This document shows, piece after piece, positions 52,323 to 63,601 of a stretch of DNA of 64,000 nt (the stretch's first letter is position 1; each line of letters begins with the position of its first letter). Source of the DNA: Clostridiales bacterium. Its GTDB lineage: Bacteria; Bacillota; Clostridia; Christensenellales; CAG-138. The position numbers were made by a program, and so were the translations under genes. The notes beneath the pieces are model-generated. The model worked only from the letters and a program-made list of their open reading frames with translations. It ran no database searches and was not told the DNA's origin. The stretch spans positions 1-64,000 of the forward strand of contig JAAYUE010000069.1 of NCBI GenBank assembly GCA_012517905.1, in the 5' to 3' direction.

Positions 52323-53357
52323 ATGTTTCAGATCATACTGACCGCGCTGACGGCGTTCGTCATCGTCTGGCTGCTCGGCCCGCTGCTGATCCCCGTGCTG
52401 CAGCGGTTGAAACCTGCGCGGCCGGAGCGAGAGGCGGAGCCGGAGCAGCCGGCGCCGCAGAAGAAAAAACAACCGCAGCCCCCGCCGAAACCGCCCGTTC
52501 CGACCATGGGCGGGGTGATGGCGCTCGCCGCTGTCACGGTTGCGACGCTGATCTTCGGGCTGGACGGCATGGAGTTTGCGCTGCCCGCGCTCGTCTGCGT
52601 GCTGGCGCTTGGCGTGCTGGGCTTTATCGACGATTTCATGCGCGCCAAAAGCGGCGAACCGACCGGCCTTCCGGATTATCAGAAGCTGCTCGCCGAGCTC
52701 GTCATCGCAATCATCGTCGCCGTTTGGGCATACCGCTCGCCGCTCATCGGCTCGTCGCTGCATCTGCCGTTTTCCGGCAAGGAATGGGACATCGGCGTGT
52801 GGTATGTGCCGCTCGTGATATTCGTCGTCTTTACGCAGATCAACGCCGCGCAGTTCACGGACGGCATGGACGGGCTCCTGACCAGCGTGACCATGGTTTA
52901 CGCGCTGTTTATGATCGCCATTCTTGCGGCGATGGCGCGGATTGCCAACCAGAACGGCGAGCTGCTGCTTGGCGAAAACCTGACCGGAACGGCGGTGTTT
53001 TCGGCGGCGGTTGCGGGGGCGAGCGTCGGGTTTCTCTGTTTTAACGCATATCCCGCGCGGGTGCAGGCGGGCTCTTCCGGTTCGCTGGCGTTCGGCGGCG
53101 CGGTGGCTATGCTGGCGATTCTCAGCCGGTCGATCCTGATTTTGCCCGTGATGGGGTTTTGCTTTGCCGCGAGCCTCGGTTCGGTGATTCTGCAGGCGCT
53201 CAGCCGCAGGCGCGAGGACGGAAAGCGGCTCTTTCGCGCCGTGCCGATCCACCGGCACTTTGAACTCATGGGGCATCCCGCGCCGAAGATCGTGTCGATG
53301 TACGCCATCGTGACGGCGGCGCTCTGCGCGGCCTGCCTGTTATTCTATTTGAGATAA
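52323..53357 (+). CDS. mraY: Phospho-N-acetylmuramoyl-pentapeptide transferase
   Basis: A 344-residue, multi-helix membrane enzyme that makes lipid I. The motifs PTMGGVMAL, GFIDDFMR and HRHFELMGHPAPKIV are visible. It is somewhat divergent: the usual NxTDGxDGL reads QFTDGMDGL, and the HHH run near the end reads HRH. A Pro/Gln/Lys-rich loop (about residues 35-58) follows the first helix. The start is ATG 52323, seven bases after TATAAT; a GGGGG run lies 13 nt upstream. Confidence 0.9.
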   Translation: MFQIILTALTAFVIVWLLGPLLIPVLQRLKPARPEREAEPEQPAPQKKKQPQPPPKPPVPTMGGVMALAAVTVATLIFGLDGMEFALPALVCVLALGVLGFIDDFMRAKSGEPTGLPDYQKLLAELVIAIIVAVWAYRSPLIGSSLHLPFSGKEWDIGVWYVPLVIFVVFTQINAAQFTDGMDGLLTSVTMVYALFMIAILAAMARIANQNGELLLGENLTGTAVFSAAVAGASVGFLCFNAYPARVQAGSSGSLAFGGAVAMLAILSRSILILPVMGFCFAASLGSVILQALSRRREDGKRLFRAVPIHRHFELMGHPAPKIVSMYAIVTAALCAACLLFYLR

Positions 53358-53408
53358 ACCGTTCGCCCGAACTCGTCGGCGGGAATTGGTTTCGGAGGCT
53401 ATCTGGAT

Positions 53409-54761
53409 ATGGAACAACGCAAAAAAGCGCTGATCGTCGGCATGGCAAAAAGCGGTGTCGGCGCGGCAAAGCTGCTGACCGCCGTCGGCTGGGACGTGGT
53501 GATCAACGACAAAAAGACCGAGATCGCGGGACTGAGCGAGGCGCTTTCCGGCGTGGACGTCGAATGGCGGCTTGGCGAGGACCCCGTCAGCTTGTTTGGC
53601 GGCGTATCGCTGATCGTCATCAGTCCGATCATCCCCATGACGGTGCCGTTCGTCGCGGAGGCGCAAAAGCGCGGCATCGAGGTCATCGGCGAGATCGAGC
53701 TTGGATACCGCTACAGCCACGCGGAGTTTGTCTGCATCACCGGCACAAACGGCAAGACGACCTGTACCGCGCTCACGGGGGAAATCTTCAAAACCGGCGG
53801 GCGGCATACGTTCGTGCTCGGCAATATCGGCGTTCCGATCACGGAGCACGCGCTGGAAACGCGCGAAGGCGACGTGGTCGTCGCCGAGACTGCGGGGCTG
53901 CAGCTCGAGGGCAACGTGCTGTTCCACGCGCGCGCGGCGGGCGTCTGCAACATCACGGAAGACCACCTCGACCACTTCGGCACGATGGAACGCTATATCG
54001 CCGCCAAGTGCAAAATTTTTGACCATCAGACGGCGCAAGACATCGCCGTGCTGAACTATGACGACGCGATCGTGCGCGATATGGCGCGGCTGACCCCCGC
54101 GCGCACCTATTATTTTTCGCGCAAAGAGGAAGTGCAATGCGGCCTGTTTTTGCGGGACGGCGTCGTGATCTATCGCGACGAGACGCAGGAATTTCCGCTC
54201 ATCGCCGCCGACAAGATCAAAATCCCCGGCGGGCACAACCTCGAAAATGCGATGCTCAGCTCCCTCCTCGCGCTTGGCATGGGCATCTCCGCCGACGCGG
54301 TGCGGCAGACGCTTCGAACGTTTCCCGGCGTGGAGCACCGCATCGAGTTCGTGCGGGAAGTGGGCGGCGTTCGATACATCAACGACTCCAAAGGTACAAA
54401 TCCGGATTCGACGATCAAGGCGATTCAGGCCATGACGCGGCCGACCGTGCTCATCCTCGGCGGCTACGACAAACACAGCGATTTTCACGAGCTGTTCGAG
54501 CACTTTCACGGCAGCAGGCTCAAGGGCATCGTCGTGCTCGGCGAAACGAAGCAAAAGATTCTCGACACCGCGCGCGATATGGGCTATCTGGGATACTGCC
54601 ACGCGACCGGTACGTTTGAGGACGCCGTTTCCTGCGCGCGCGTGCTGGCGGAGCCGGGCGACGCGGTGCTGCTCTCGCCCGCCTGTGCAAGCTGGGACAT
54701 GTTCGATAACTTCGAGCAGCGCGGGAGCGTGTTCAAGCAGATCGTCAATCGGTTTGAATGA
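53409..54761 (+). CDS. murD: UDP-MurNAc-L-alanine:D-glutamate ligase
   Basis: A 450-residue Mur ligase that adds D-glutamate to UDP-MurNAc-L-Ala. The N-terminal Rossmann fold (KALIVGMAKSGVGAAKLL) precedes the ATP site ITGTNGKTT and the motifs ITEDHLDHFGT and INDSKGTNPDSTIKA. The C-terminal SPACASWDMFDNFEQRG is the MurD signature. GGAGG precedes the ATG. In many genomes ftsW and murG follow; here a terminator and an opposing gene do. Confidence 0.96.
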   Translation: MEQRKKALIVGMAKSGVGAAKLLTAVGWDVVINDKKTEIAGLSEALSGVDVEWRLGEDPVSLFGGVSLIVISPIIPMTVPFVAEAQKRGIEVIGEIELGYRYSHAEFVCITGTNGKTTCTALTGEIFKTGGRHTFVLGNIGVPITEHALETREGDVVVAETAGLQLEGNVLFHARAAGVCNITEDHLDHFGTMERYIAAKCKIFDHQTAQDIAVLNYDDAIVRDMARLTPARTYYFSRKEEVQCGLFLRDGVVIYRDETQEFPLIAADKIKIPGGHNLENAMLSSLLALGMGISADAVRQTLRTFPGVEHRIEFVREVGGVRYINDSKGTNPDSTIKAIQAMTRPTVLILGGYDKHSDFHELFEHFHGSRLKGIVVLGETKQKILDTARDMGYLGYCHATGTFEDAVSCARVLAEPGDAVLLSPACASWDMFDNFEQRGSVFKQIVNRFE

Positions 54762-54783
54762 CGGCTTCAATAACGATGCGACA

Positions 54784-54816
54784 CAAAAAACGCTTGATAC
54801 TTCAGGCGTTTTTTTG
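54784..54816. terminator. Terminator after murD
   Basis: A 13-bp stem with one U-G pair (AAAAAACGCTTGA / TCAGGCGTTTTTT) followed by further T. It also borders the convergent DUF454 gene. Confidence 0.85.
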
Positions 54817-54828
54817 TTTTGCAAACGG

Positions 54829-55257
54829 TTATTCTTTATTTGCGGTTGTGTCCGCCCGCATCGGCGAGGGCTCCCGCAGCTGCGAAGCGTCTATCGTTTT
54901 GAGCAGGAAAAGATGGATGCTCACGGCGACGCCGACCGCGAGCAGCAGCAGACGGACCCAGAGGATATTCACGAGGATCATGGACGTGATCAACCCCGCC
55001 CAGAGCACGACGAGGGCGGCGAGTTTCGTCTGTCGCGGCACGGCGCGATAGGCGACGTAATTGTAGAGATATTTACCGAACAGCCTGTGATGGATCAGCC
55101 AGTCGTAGAGCCGACGGGAGCTGCGCAGATAGCAATACAGCGTGACGAGCAAAAACGGCGTGGTCGGCAGCACGGGCAGCGCGACGCCGACGGCGCCGAG
55201 CCCGAGCGACAGGCTGCCGAGCGCGATCAGGAGATATTTTTTGAACAGTGGTTTCAA
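54829..55257 (-). CDS. DUF454 (YbaN-like) membrane protein
   Basis: A 142-residue membrane protein with about four helices. The family signature is clear: GSLSLGLGAVGVALPVLPTTPFLL, then LIHHRLFGKYLYNY. Function unknown. Translation appears to start at TTG 55257, with GAGAGGA about 6 nt upstream. Confidence 0.85.
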   Translation of the reverse strand: MKPLFKKYLLIALGSLSLGLGAVGVALPVLPTTPFLLVTLYCYLRSSRRLYDWLIHHRLFGKYLYNYVAYRAVPRQTKLAALVVLWAGLITSMILVNILWVRLLLLAVGVAVSIHLFLLKTIDASQLREPSPMRADTTANKE

Positions 55258-55283
55258 GGGAAATCCTCTCTTTGGCGCGGAAA

Positions 55284-55320
55284 AAACGAGGGAGGCGGAA
55301 AATTGTCCGCCTCCCTTTTT
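55284..55320. terminator. Terminator between katG and the DUF454 gene
   Basis: Perfect 10-bp stem (55290-55299 with 55306-55315), with T runs on both sides; it ends the perR-katG transcript. Confidence 0.85.
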
Positions 55321-55329
55321 GCCGGTTTG

Positions 55330-58018
<2,689 letters not shown>

Positions 58019-58042
58019 CGCGCGATCCTCACAAATAGAAAG

Positions 58043-58067
58043 ATTTTATTGTTTAGAACGATTCTAA
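58043..58067 (-). promoter_or_regulatory. PerR-type box in the perR-katG promoter
   Basis: TTAGAACGATTCTAA (58053-58067) matches the 7-1-7 PerR box, with six of seven symmetrical pairs. On the minus strand it lies between a TTAACT -35 and a TAAAAT -10 (58043-58048), 18 bp apart, so binding would block RNA polymerase. Confidence 0.7.
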
Positions 58068-58120
58068 GTTAAATCTATCAAACTGCTACGCGCATGTCAA
58101 GTAAAATCGCGGTGAAAAGC

Positions 58121-58147
58121 AAAAAAAGAGCGCCTGGATCGGCGCTC
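58121..58147 (-). terminator. Terminator after the nicotinamidase gene
   Basis: Read on the minus strand: GAGCGCC-N6-GGCGCTC followed by seven T. Confidence 0.85.
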
Positions 58148-58177
58148 CTGGTGTTCTTCAAAAAGACGAAAAAACGA

Positions 58178-58789
58178 CTATTCGTTTTCGATGTCGATCT
58201 GGCAGGTCTTCATCGCCGTCAACGCGTTTTTGTGTCCCTCCGGCGTTGCGCCGGCGCTGGCAGCGGCGTCTACGGAGATCGCCGCCTCGGGATAAAACGC
58301 CTTGAGCAGCAGCGCGTTGCTGATGACGCAGATGTCCGTACAGAGGCCGACGAGCGTGATCGATTCGGGGTCCGCGCCGCCGAGCAGTTCGTGGATGCGG
58401 ATGGGCAGGCTCACGCCGCCAAAGGTGTCCTTGGCGATCATGTGGCGTTCGTCCGCCACGTTTTTCTGCATGAGCGCCATCCAGACGGCGGCGTTCGGCG
58501 CCCAGCCGTCCGTGCCCGCGATGCAGTGTTCGACCGGCAGCTTTTTGCCTTCCTGCGTTTCGAGGTATTTCTCGGTGTGGGTGTCGAGGGTGTAAAGGAT
58601 CAGCCCGTCGAAATCGAGGATACGCTTGACGACCGACGCTACGATGCCCTGCGCTTCCTTGGTGCCGAGCGAACCGGTGATGAAGTCGTTTTGCATGTCC
58701 ACGACGACGAGGACGTTTTTGTTGGCGGGCACTTCCACCGCGACGGGTTCTTCCCCGGCGGCGGATGCGCGATTGAACAGCTCTTCCAT
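58178..58789 (-). CDS. Isochorismatase-family hydrolase, probable nicotinamidase
   Basis: A 203-residue cysteine hydrolase. The Asp-Lys-Cys triad is visible in VVVDMQNDF, IAKDTF and GLCTDICV, and the cis-peptide region VGLCTD is typical of nicotinamidases (PncA), which convert nicotinamide to nicotinate in NAD salvage. A metal-binding DTHTEKY near residue 70 supports this over isochorismatase. It lies about 60 bp downstream of the TrmH-type gene on the same strand. Confidence 0.85.
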   Translation of the reverse strand: MEELFNRASAAGEEPVAVEVPANKNVLVVVDMQNDFITGSLGTKEAQGIVASVVKRILDFDGLILYTLDTHTEKYLETQEGKKLPVEHCIAGTDGWAPNAAVWMALMQKNVADERHMIAKDTFGGVSLPIRIHELLGGADPESITLVGLCTDICVISNALLLKAFYPEAAISVDAAASAGATPEGHKNALTAMKTCQIDIENE

Positions 58790-58851
58790 GGATTCGGTCT
58801 CCTTTGTTTAATCGTATTTGCAGCTCATGTCGTAAAGATTGCCGCTGTGCT

Positions 58852-59598
58852 TCAGCGGGGCATTGCCTCGGACACCACATACAGCAGCACGCCCGCGGCG
58901 ACGGAGGCGTTGAGCGACTCCGCATGTCCGCGCATGGGCAGGCGAAATCGTTCGCAGAGCGCGGCGGTTTCGTCGCTGACGCCGCTGCCTTCGCTGCCGA
59001 TGACGAGCGCGACGCTGGCGGCGAGCGCGGGCAGCGTCGCGCTGCCGCGCAGATCTCCGCAAATCGCGGTGAACCCCTGCAGCTTCATCGCTGCGAGCTG
59101 CGGCGGGAGTTCGCCCTGCCACACGGGCAGGTGATAGGTGGAGCCCATCGCGGCGCGCAGCGTCTTTGGCGCGTAGGGATCGGCGCAGGCGGGGGAAAGC
59201 AGTGCGCCGACGGCACCGAACGCGTCCGCCGAGCGGAGGATGGCGCCGACGTTGCCGGGGTCCTGCACGCCGTCCAGCACCACGACAAGCCCCGCCGGGT
59301 ACCGCTCCGGCGGCTCAGACGGCGGCGTCTGCACAACGGCGACCACCCCCTGCGGCGTCTGGCTCTCGCAGAGCGACTCCAGCACCGCGCGCGTGACCGT
59401 ATAGACCGGCGCGCCGTCCGGAGGGGGAAACGCATGACCCTGCTCCACAAAACAGGAGACGACGCGCGCGCCGGAGGCGATCGCCTCGCGAACGAGCTTA
59501 TCGCTCTCGATCAGGTGCAGCCCGCTTGCCTTGCGTTCTTTTCTGAGGAGGAGCTTTCGCGCCTCCTTCACGCGCTCGTTTGCGCGGCTCTCGATCAC
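58852..59598 (-). CDS. TrmH/SpoU-family RNA 2'-O-methyltransferase
   Basis: A 248-residue SPOUT enzyme. An N-terminal substrate-binding domain (with ANERVKEARKLLLRKERKASGLHLIES) precedes the SPOUT motifs VLDGVQDPGNVGAILRSADAFG, LVIGSEGSGVS and LPMRGHAESLNASVAAGVLLY. Target RNA unknown. No ATG fits; GTG 59598 has GGGAGG about 12 nt upstream and matches the usual family start. It begins about 60 bp after the acetyltransferase stop codon. Confidence 0.88.
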   Translation of the reverse strand: MIESRANERVKEARKLLLRKERKASGLHLIESDKLVREAIASGARVVSCFVEQGHAFPPPDGAPVYTVTRAVLESLCESQTPQGVVAVVQTPPSEPPERYPAGLVVVLDGVQDPGNVGAILRSADAFGAVGALLSPACADPYAPKTLRAAMGSTYHLPVWQGELPPQLAAMKLQGFTAICGDLRGSATLPALAASVALVIGSEGSGVSDETAALCERFRLPMRGHAESLNASVAAGVLLYVVSEAMPR

Positions 59599-59660
59599 CA
59601 GGGCAGTTCGCCTCCCGTCCGGTTCAAATAAAACGTACGATACGCTGCCGCGCTCGGGGA

Positions 59661-60197
59661 TTATGGAAGCGCGAGCCACTCGTCCTTCGTCAGGGAATAG
59701 ACCGTTTCGTCGAACACCGCGCCGTCGTAGCGCAGATACGTTTGCCGCAGGGTACCCTCGCGGACGAAGCCGCATTTTTCGATCACGCGGCGGGAGCGGT
59801 CGTTGAAGGTGTAGTGCGAAACGCTCAACAGCCGCAAATCCAGCTCCAGAAAGCAGTATCGCGTGGCCCTGCGGACGGCTTCGGTCATGTAGCCCCGCCC
59901 CCAGCAGTCCTGCGCGAGCACATAGCCGAATGTGCGCACATCCGGCAGATTGCGCCATTTATCGCTATGCAGCCCCAGCGAACCGATTACGCGGCGGTCG
60001 CTCTTTCGCTCGATGGCCCAGACGTTGTCGTCGCTGAGAAACATGCGGATGACGGCGAGCGATTCCGCGCGGCTGATGTGCGGCTTCCAGCCCGCGCGCG
60101 GGCCGACGTCCGGATCGGTGGCGTACAGAAAAACGTCGTCCGCGTCCCGCTCCGAAAAATCGCGCAAAATCAGTCGTTCGGATTCCAGCGTATGCAT
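59661..60197 (-). CDS. GNAT acetyltransferase, RimJ/RimL-like
   Basis: A 178-residue N-acetyltransferase. It begins with LESERLILRDFSERDADDVF, has the acetyl-CoA loop in QDCWGRGYMTEAVRR, and ends with NDRSRRVIEKCGFVREGTLRQ, all typical of the RimJ/RimL group that acetylates protein N-termini or small amines. AAGGAG lies about 9 nt before ATG 60197. Confidence 0.88.
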   Translation of the reverse strand: MHTLESERLILRDFSERDADDVFLYATDPDVGPRAGWKPHISRAESLAVIRMFLSDDNVWAIERKSDRRVIGSLGLHSDKWRNLPDVRTFGYVLAQDCWGRGYMTEAVRRATRYCFLELDLRLLSVSHYTFNDRSRRVIEKCGFVREGTLRQTYLRYDGAVFDETVYSLTKDEWLALP

Positions 60198-60280
60198 CTT
60201 CGCGTCTCCTTGCTTTTCAGTATAGTATAGCATAATCGCCGGCCCTGTACTGTGACGGCAGATCCTTTGAGCGAAAATTT

Positions 60281-61546
60281 TTATCGGGACTGTTGCGTGG
60301 ACTCCAGCGTAACGGCGGAAGGTTCAATTTCCGTTTGAATGACGGCTGGAGAAGAATCCGAACTTCGTTCCGCCGTTTTGCGAAACAGGCCGGCTGCGAC
60401 GCTGAACGACAGCAGAAGAATTCCGCCCAACAGCCACATGTTTTGATATCTCGTGTACGTGCTGATGAGAAAACCGCCCACCGACGCGACAACGCCGCCC
60501 AACTGCAGCACGAGCGAGAACAGCGAGAGAATGCTCGCGCGGTGACTGGCGGGCGCCAGCCGGTTCAACAGCGTGTTTTCCACCACGCCGCTTCCGCCGA
60601 TGAGCAGATACAGAACCAGATAGAGCCCGATGATCGAATATGCGCTGCCGGCAAAGGAAAAGAGGATCAATCCGATGCCGAGCGGCGCTTTCAGCAGCAA
60701 CAGCAGTCCGACGCCGGCGGTTCGATGTCTGCGCAGCAGTTTTTCCGCCGCCCAGCTGCCGACGATGACGAAAGCGAATCCGGCGAAACTGACCGCGCCG
60801 AATACCCAGTATACCGACTGATAGGAAGCGAGCGCCGGCTGCCAATAGATCTCGACGGCGCTCAGCGCAAAGCCCATCAGAAGGCAAAACACGAGCAAAA
60901 TGCGCACGGTTCCTCTTCGTTTTGCAAAGGACAGGCTCTCTTTCACCTGCGCGTCGAACAGCTGACGGTGCGAAAGCGAGGCGTGACGCGTCTTTTCGCG
61001 CGGCGCTTCGTGCACAAATGCAAGGGTGAGCAGGATCAGCACCGCGGAGATGCCGATATTGACGCCGAGGTTGCCGGAAAACCGGGTGCCTGTCTCAGCC
61101 AGAAGTCCGCCGGCCAGCGCGCCGCTTGCGAGCCCCGCGCTTTCCAGGATCGACAGGCGCGCGGTCACTCGTTCCAGCGGATATTGGCGCTCGGCCGCCT
61201 GGTCGATCATGAGCGCCTCGATGCTTCCCGACGAGAAGGCGCGGCTGAGCCCATTTGCAACCATGCCCAAAAGCAGCACGGCGACAGAGCGCGAAAAGAG
61301 GAACACACTATAGCTCAACAGATAGAGAAAGCAGGAGAGCAAATAGGCCTTCTTCCGCCCGTACAGGTCGGCAAAGACGCCGCTTGGAAACTCCGCCGCG
61401 ATGACGGTGACGGAGTACAGGCCGATGATCAAAGAAATGGTTTCGATGGTGGCGCCGCGCGCAAGCAGCATCAGCGACAGGACGGGAATGATGGTGCCTG
61501 TGGCGAAAAATTTCAGAAAGTAGATGATCTGAATCGGTTTACTCAT
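60281..61546 (-). CDS. MFS transporter, drug-efflux-like
   Basis: A 421-residue transporter with twelve predicted helices. The motif after TM2 reads GVFADLYGRKKAYLLS, matching the MFS motif A. The C-terminal 35 residues are polar and Ser/Glu-rich. The gene overlaps the ArsR-type regulator gene by 8 bp and should be controlled by it. Substrate unknown. Confidence 0.85.
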   Translation of the reverse strand: MSKPIQIIYFLKFFATGTIIPVLSLMLLARGATIETISLIIGLYSVTVIAAEFPSGVFADLYGRKKAYLLSCFLYLLSYSVFLFSRSVAVLLLGMVANGLSRAFSSGSIEALMIDQAAERQYPLERVTARLSILESAGLASGALAGGLLAETGTRFSGNLGVNIGISAVLILLTLAFVHEAPREKTRHASLSHRQLFDAQVKESLSFAKRRGTVRILLVFCLLMGFALSAVEIYWQPALASYQSVYWVFGAVSFAGFAFVIVGSWAAEKLLRRHRTAGVGLLLLLKAPLGIGLILFSFAGSAYSIIGLYLVLYLLIGGSGVVENTLLNRLAPASHRASILSLFSLVLQLGGVVASVGGFLISTYTRYQNMWLLGGILLLSFSVAAGLFRKTAERSSDSSPAVIQTEIEPSAVTLESTQQSR

Positions 61547-62099
61547 GGGCTTCACGCTCCACGGGATAGGCGATGACGGCGTATTCCCAGGCCTCGCTGT
61601 CCGCCGCGCCTGCTTCATGCGCATCCAGAAACGCGCGGATGGCGGCGTACAGCTCTTTGGCTTCTTCGCGCCCCAGATGCACGATGCCGGAGAGCAGATC
61701 GCCAAACTGACGACCGGAGACGGCGCTTTCGGATTCCTCTTCGCAATATGCCAGGAATCCGGAGAACGTTCGCGATAGATCCGCCTGCATCAGCGCAATT
61801 CTCTGATTTCTGTTTTCGTCGTGCACGAGGCTGCCGATGCGCACGGTCTTTGGCAATGCGCGGTAATACGTCGCCGTAATCCCGTGAATCTGCTCGGTAT
61901 GGCTCTGCGCCACAATGCCAAGCTCGGCAAGCAGGCGGATGTGATGCTGAACGGAAGAGGCGGAGATGCCGATTTGATCGGCGATCTGTTTTGCGGTCAT
62001 GGGAACGCCGGCAATCTGCATGCAGCGCAGCAGATTTTGCCGCTGCGGATTGACATAGATGTCCAACTCCCGCTTTCCCGATAAAACGATGGTGTCCAT
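61539..62099 (-). CDS. ArsR-type winged-helix regulator
   Basis: A 186-residue regulator. The N-terminal winged helix (about residues 15-75) contains MTAKQIADQIGISASSVQHHIRLLAELGIV. The C-terminal half is helical and might bind a ligand. No cysteine metal site of the classic ArsR kind is seen. It overlaps the MFS gene it precedes, and an inverted repeat sits in its promoter, which points to local autorepression. AAAGGAG precedes the ATG. Confidence 0.85.
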   Translation of the reverse strand: MDTIVLSGKRELDIYVNPQRQNLLRCMQIAGVPMTAKQIADQIGISASSVQHHIRLLAELGIVAQSHTEQIHGITATYYRALPKTVRIGSLVHDENRNQRIALMQADLSRTFSGFLAYCEEESESAVSGRQFGDLLSGIVHLGREEAKELYAAIRAFLDAHEAGAADSEAWEYAVIAYPVEREAHE

Positions 62100-62128
62100 A
62101 CGATCGGCTCCTTTTATACAATACAGGC

Positions 62129-62158
62129 ATTATAACGTTATAAATATTGTAACGTCAA
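62129..62158 (-). promoter_or_regulatory. Promoter and operator of the ArsR-MFS pair
   Basis: Read on the minus strand: TTGACG (62153-62158), 18-bp spacer, perfect TATAAT (62129-62134). The spacer is nearly filled by the inverted repeat CGTTATAA-ATA-TTGTAACG (62136-62154, 7 of 8 pairs), a likely binding site of the regulator. Confidence 0.7.
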
Positions 62159-62180
62159 GCGCGATATTGTGAACCGCAAT

Positions 62181-62217
62181 AAAAAACGCCGTCCGATTGG
62201 TTCGGACGGCGTTTTTT
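62181..62217 (-). terminator. Terminator of the infC-rpmI-rplT operon
   Basis: Perfect 16-bp stem (62181-62196 with 62202-62217) with T runs on both strands. Confidence 0.92.
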
Positions 62218-62235
62218 TGCTCAGATGCGATGCGT

Positions 62236-62592
62236 TTATGCGCGGGCCTTGACGGCGATATCGACCAGTTCCTTGAAGGCGGCCATATCGGTGATGGCAA
62301 GGTCGGCTAGGACTTTGCGGTTGATGTTGACGCCCGCGAGCTTGAGCCCGTTGATCAGGCGGCTGTAGGTCGTGCCGCAGATGCGCGCGCCCGCGTTGAT
62401 ACGGGCGATCCAGAGGCGGCGATATTCGCGCTTTTTCAGCTTGCGGCCGACGTACGCGTACGCCATGGACTTCATCACCTGCTGGGATGCGGCGCGGTAT
62501 TGCTTGCTCTTTGCGCCGTAGTAACCTTTGGCAAGCCGCAAAACCTTGCGGCGCTTCTTGACGGCGTTGACTGCTCTTTTAATTCTGGCCAT
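62236..62592 (-). CDS. rplT: Ribosomal protein L20
   Basis: A 118-residue 50S subunit protein that binds 23S rRNA early in assembly. It begins [23 protein letters not shown] and contains the conserved [18 protein letters not shown]. It is the last gene of the infC-rpmI-rplT operon, and in many Firmicutes L20 feeds back on this operon through a leader structure. Confidence 0.98.
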   Translation of the reverse strand: MARIKRAVNAVKKRRKVLRLAKGYYGAKSKQYRAASQQVMKSMAYAYVGRKLKKREYRRLWIARINAGARICGTTYSRLINGLKLAGVNINRKVLADLAITDMAAFKELVDIAVKARA

Positions 62593-62606
62593 AGTTCATT
62601 TCCTCC

Positions 62607-62804
62607 TCAGTCGTACGGCAACAGCTTACGGATCTTCTTTGCTTCGACATCGGCGATGAAGCCGGTCTGGCGAAGGCCGCGCAGGCGCTTGGTGGACTTT
62701 TTGGTCAGAATATGGCGCTTATATGCCTTACTACGCTTGATCTTACCGGATTTTGTGAGGGAGAAGCGTTTTGCCGCTCCACGATGGGTCTTAATCTTTG
62801 GCAT
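62607..62804 (-). CDS. rpmI: Ribosomal protein L35
   Basis: A 65-residue 50S subunit protein beginning [14 protein letters not shown], with the basic [21 protein letters not shown] stretch. It lies between infC and rplT, 14 bp before the latter. GGAGG precedes the ATG. Confidence 0.98.
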   Translation of the reverse strand: MPKIKTHRGAAKRFSLTKSGKIKRSKAYKRHILTKKSTKRLRGLRQTGFIADVEAKKIRKLLPYD

Positions 62805-62851
62805 GGGTCGGTTCCTCCTGGTTCTTTCTTTTCCTGCGTTAATAGTTCGCG

Positions 62852-63373
62852 TTATTTCTTTTCACTCTTCGGAGCGAGAATCATGAACAAGCTTCTGCCT
62901 TCCATCTTGGGCGCGCGTTCTTTGATGGCGCTGTCGCCAAGCATTTCAAAGAAGCGATCCATCACGTCCATGCCGATCTCGTTGTGCGTGATCTGGCGGC
63001 CGCGGAAGCGGATGGACACCTTGACCTTGTCACAGTCGGCAAGGAACTTGACGGCCTGCTTGGCCTTGATCTCCATATCCCGCACGTCGATGGTTGCGGA
63101 GAGACGGATCTCCTTGAGTTCGATGATCTTCTGATTCTTGCGCTGTTCCTTCTCGCGCTTGCTCATCTCAAAACGGTATTTGCCGTAGTCCATGAGCTTG
63201 CAGACGGGGGGAACGCTGTTGGGTGCGATCTTGACGAGGTCCAGTTCGCGTTCGTCGGCCATTTTCTGCGCCGTGCGGACATCCACGATGCCGAGCTGGT
63301 CGCCATTTTCGCCGATTAAGCGGACCTGGGGGTCACGGATCTCTTCATTGATCATCAATTCCGTGATAGCGAT
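62852..63373 (-). CDS. infC: Translation initiation factor IF-3
   Basis: A 173-residue factor that checks start codons and keeps ribosomal subunits apart. The N-terminal [21 protein letters not shown] and the C-terminal [17 protein letters not shown] are diagnostic. The best start is the rare codon ATC at 63373, 7 nt after GGAGGTG; infC is known to use such non-canonical codons for self-control. TTG 63358 and ATG 63355 are weaker alternatives. Confidence 0.93.
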   Translation of the reverse strand: MAITELMINEEIRDPQVRLIGENGDQLGIVDVRTAQKMADERELDLVKIAPNSVPPVCKLMDYGKYRFEMSKREKEQRKNQKIIELKEIRLSATIDVRDMEIKAKQAVKFLADCDKVKVSIRFRGRQITHNEIGMDVMDRFFEMLGDSAIKERAPKMEGRSLFMILAPKSEKK

Positions 63374-63403
63374 GGCAGAACACCTCCATAAATCATAAAA
63401 ATA

Positions 63404-63429
63404 GTGGGCGCAAGTCAGATTGCGCCCAC
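63404..63429 (-). promoter_or_regulatory. Attenuator hairpin in the infC leader (L20-leader-like)
   Basis: Perfect 10-bp stem (63404-63413 with 63420-63429) around 6 nt, followed on the minus strand by TATTTTTATG, about 30 bp before the infC start codon. A terminator before the first gene suggests attenuation; other hairpins lie upstream (near 63484-63512). Confidence 0.65.
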
Positions 63430-63523
63430 AGTACAAAATCCAGTCGAATGCGATCGGTTGTTGCTACCGTGCCTGGCTTGCTGCCGGCAGGTGAGAAGCG
63501 GGCGCTTCTGCTTGAACATAACT

Positions 63524-63552
63524 ATTATATGGACTGGACCGCGTCATGTCAA
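63524..63552 (-). promoter_or_regulatory. Consensus promoter of the infC operon
   Basis: Read on the minus strand: perfect TTGACA (63547-63552), 17-bp spacer, perfect TATAAT (63524-63529), giving a leader of roughly 145 nt. Confidence 0.85.
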
Positions 63553-63601
63553 GCAGAAATCGCCTGAATATGCGTTATTTTTGCAAAACGCGCCGGTTTT
63601 C

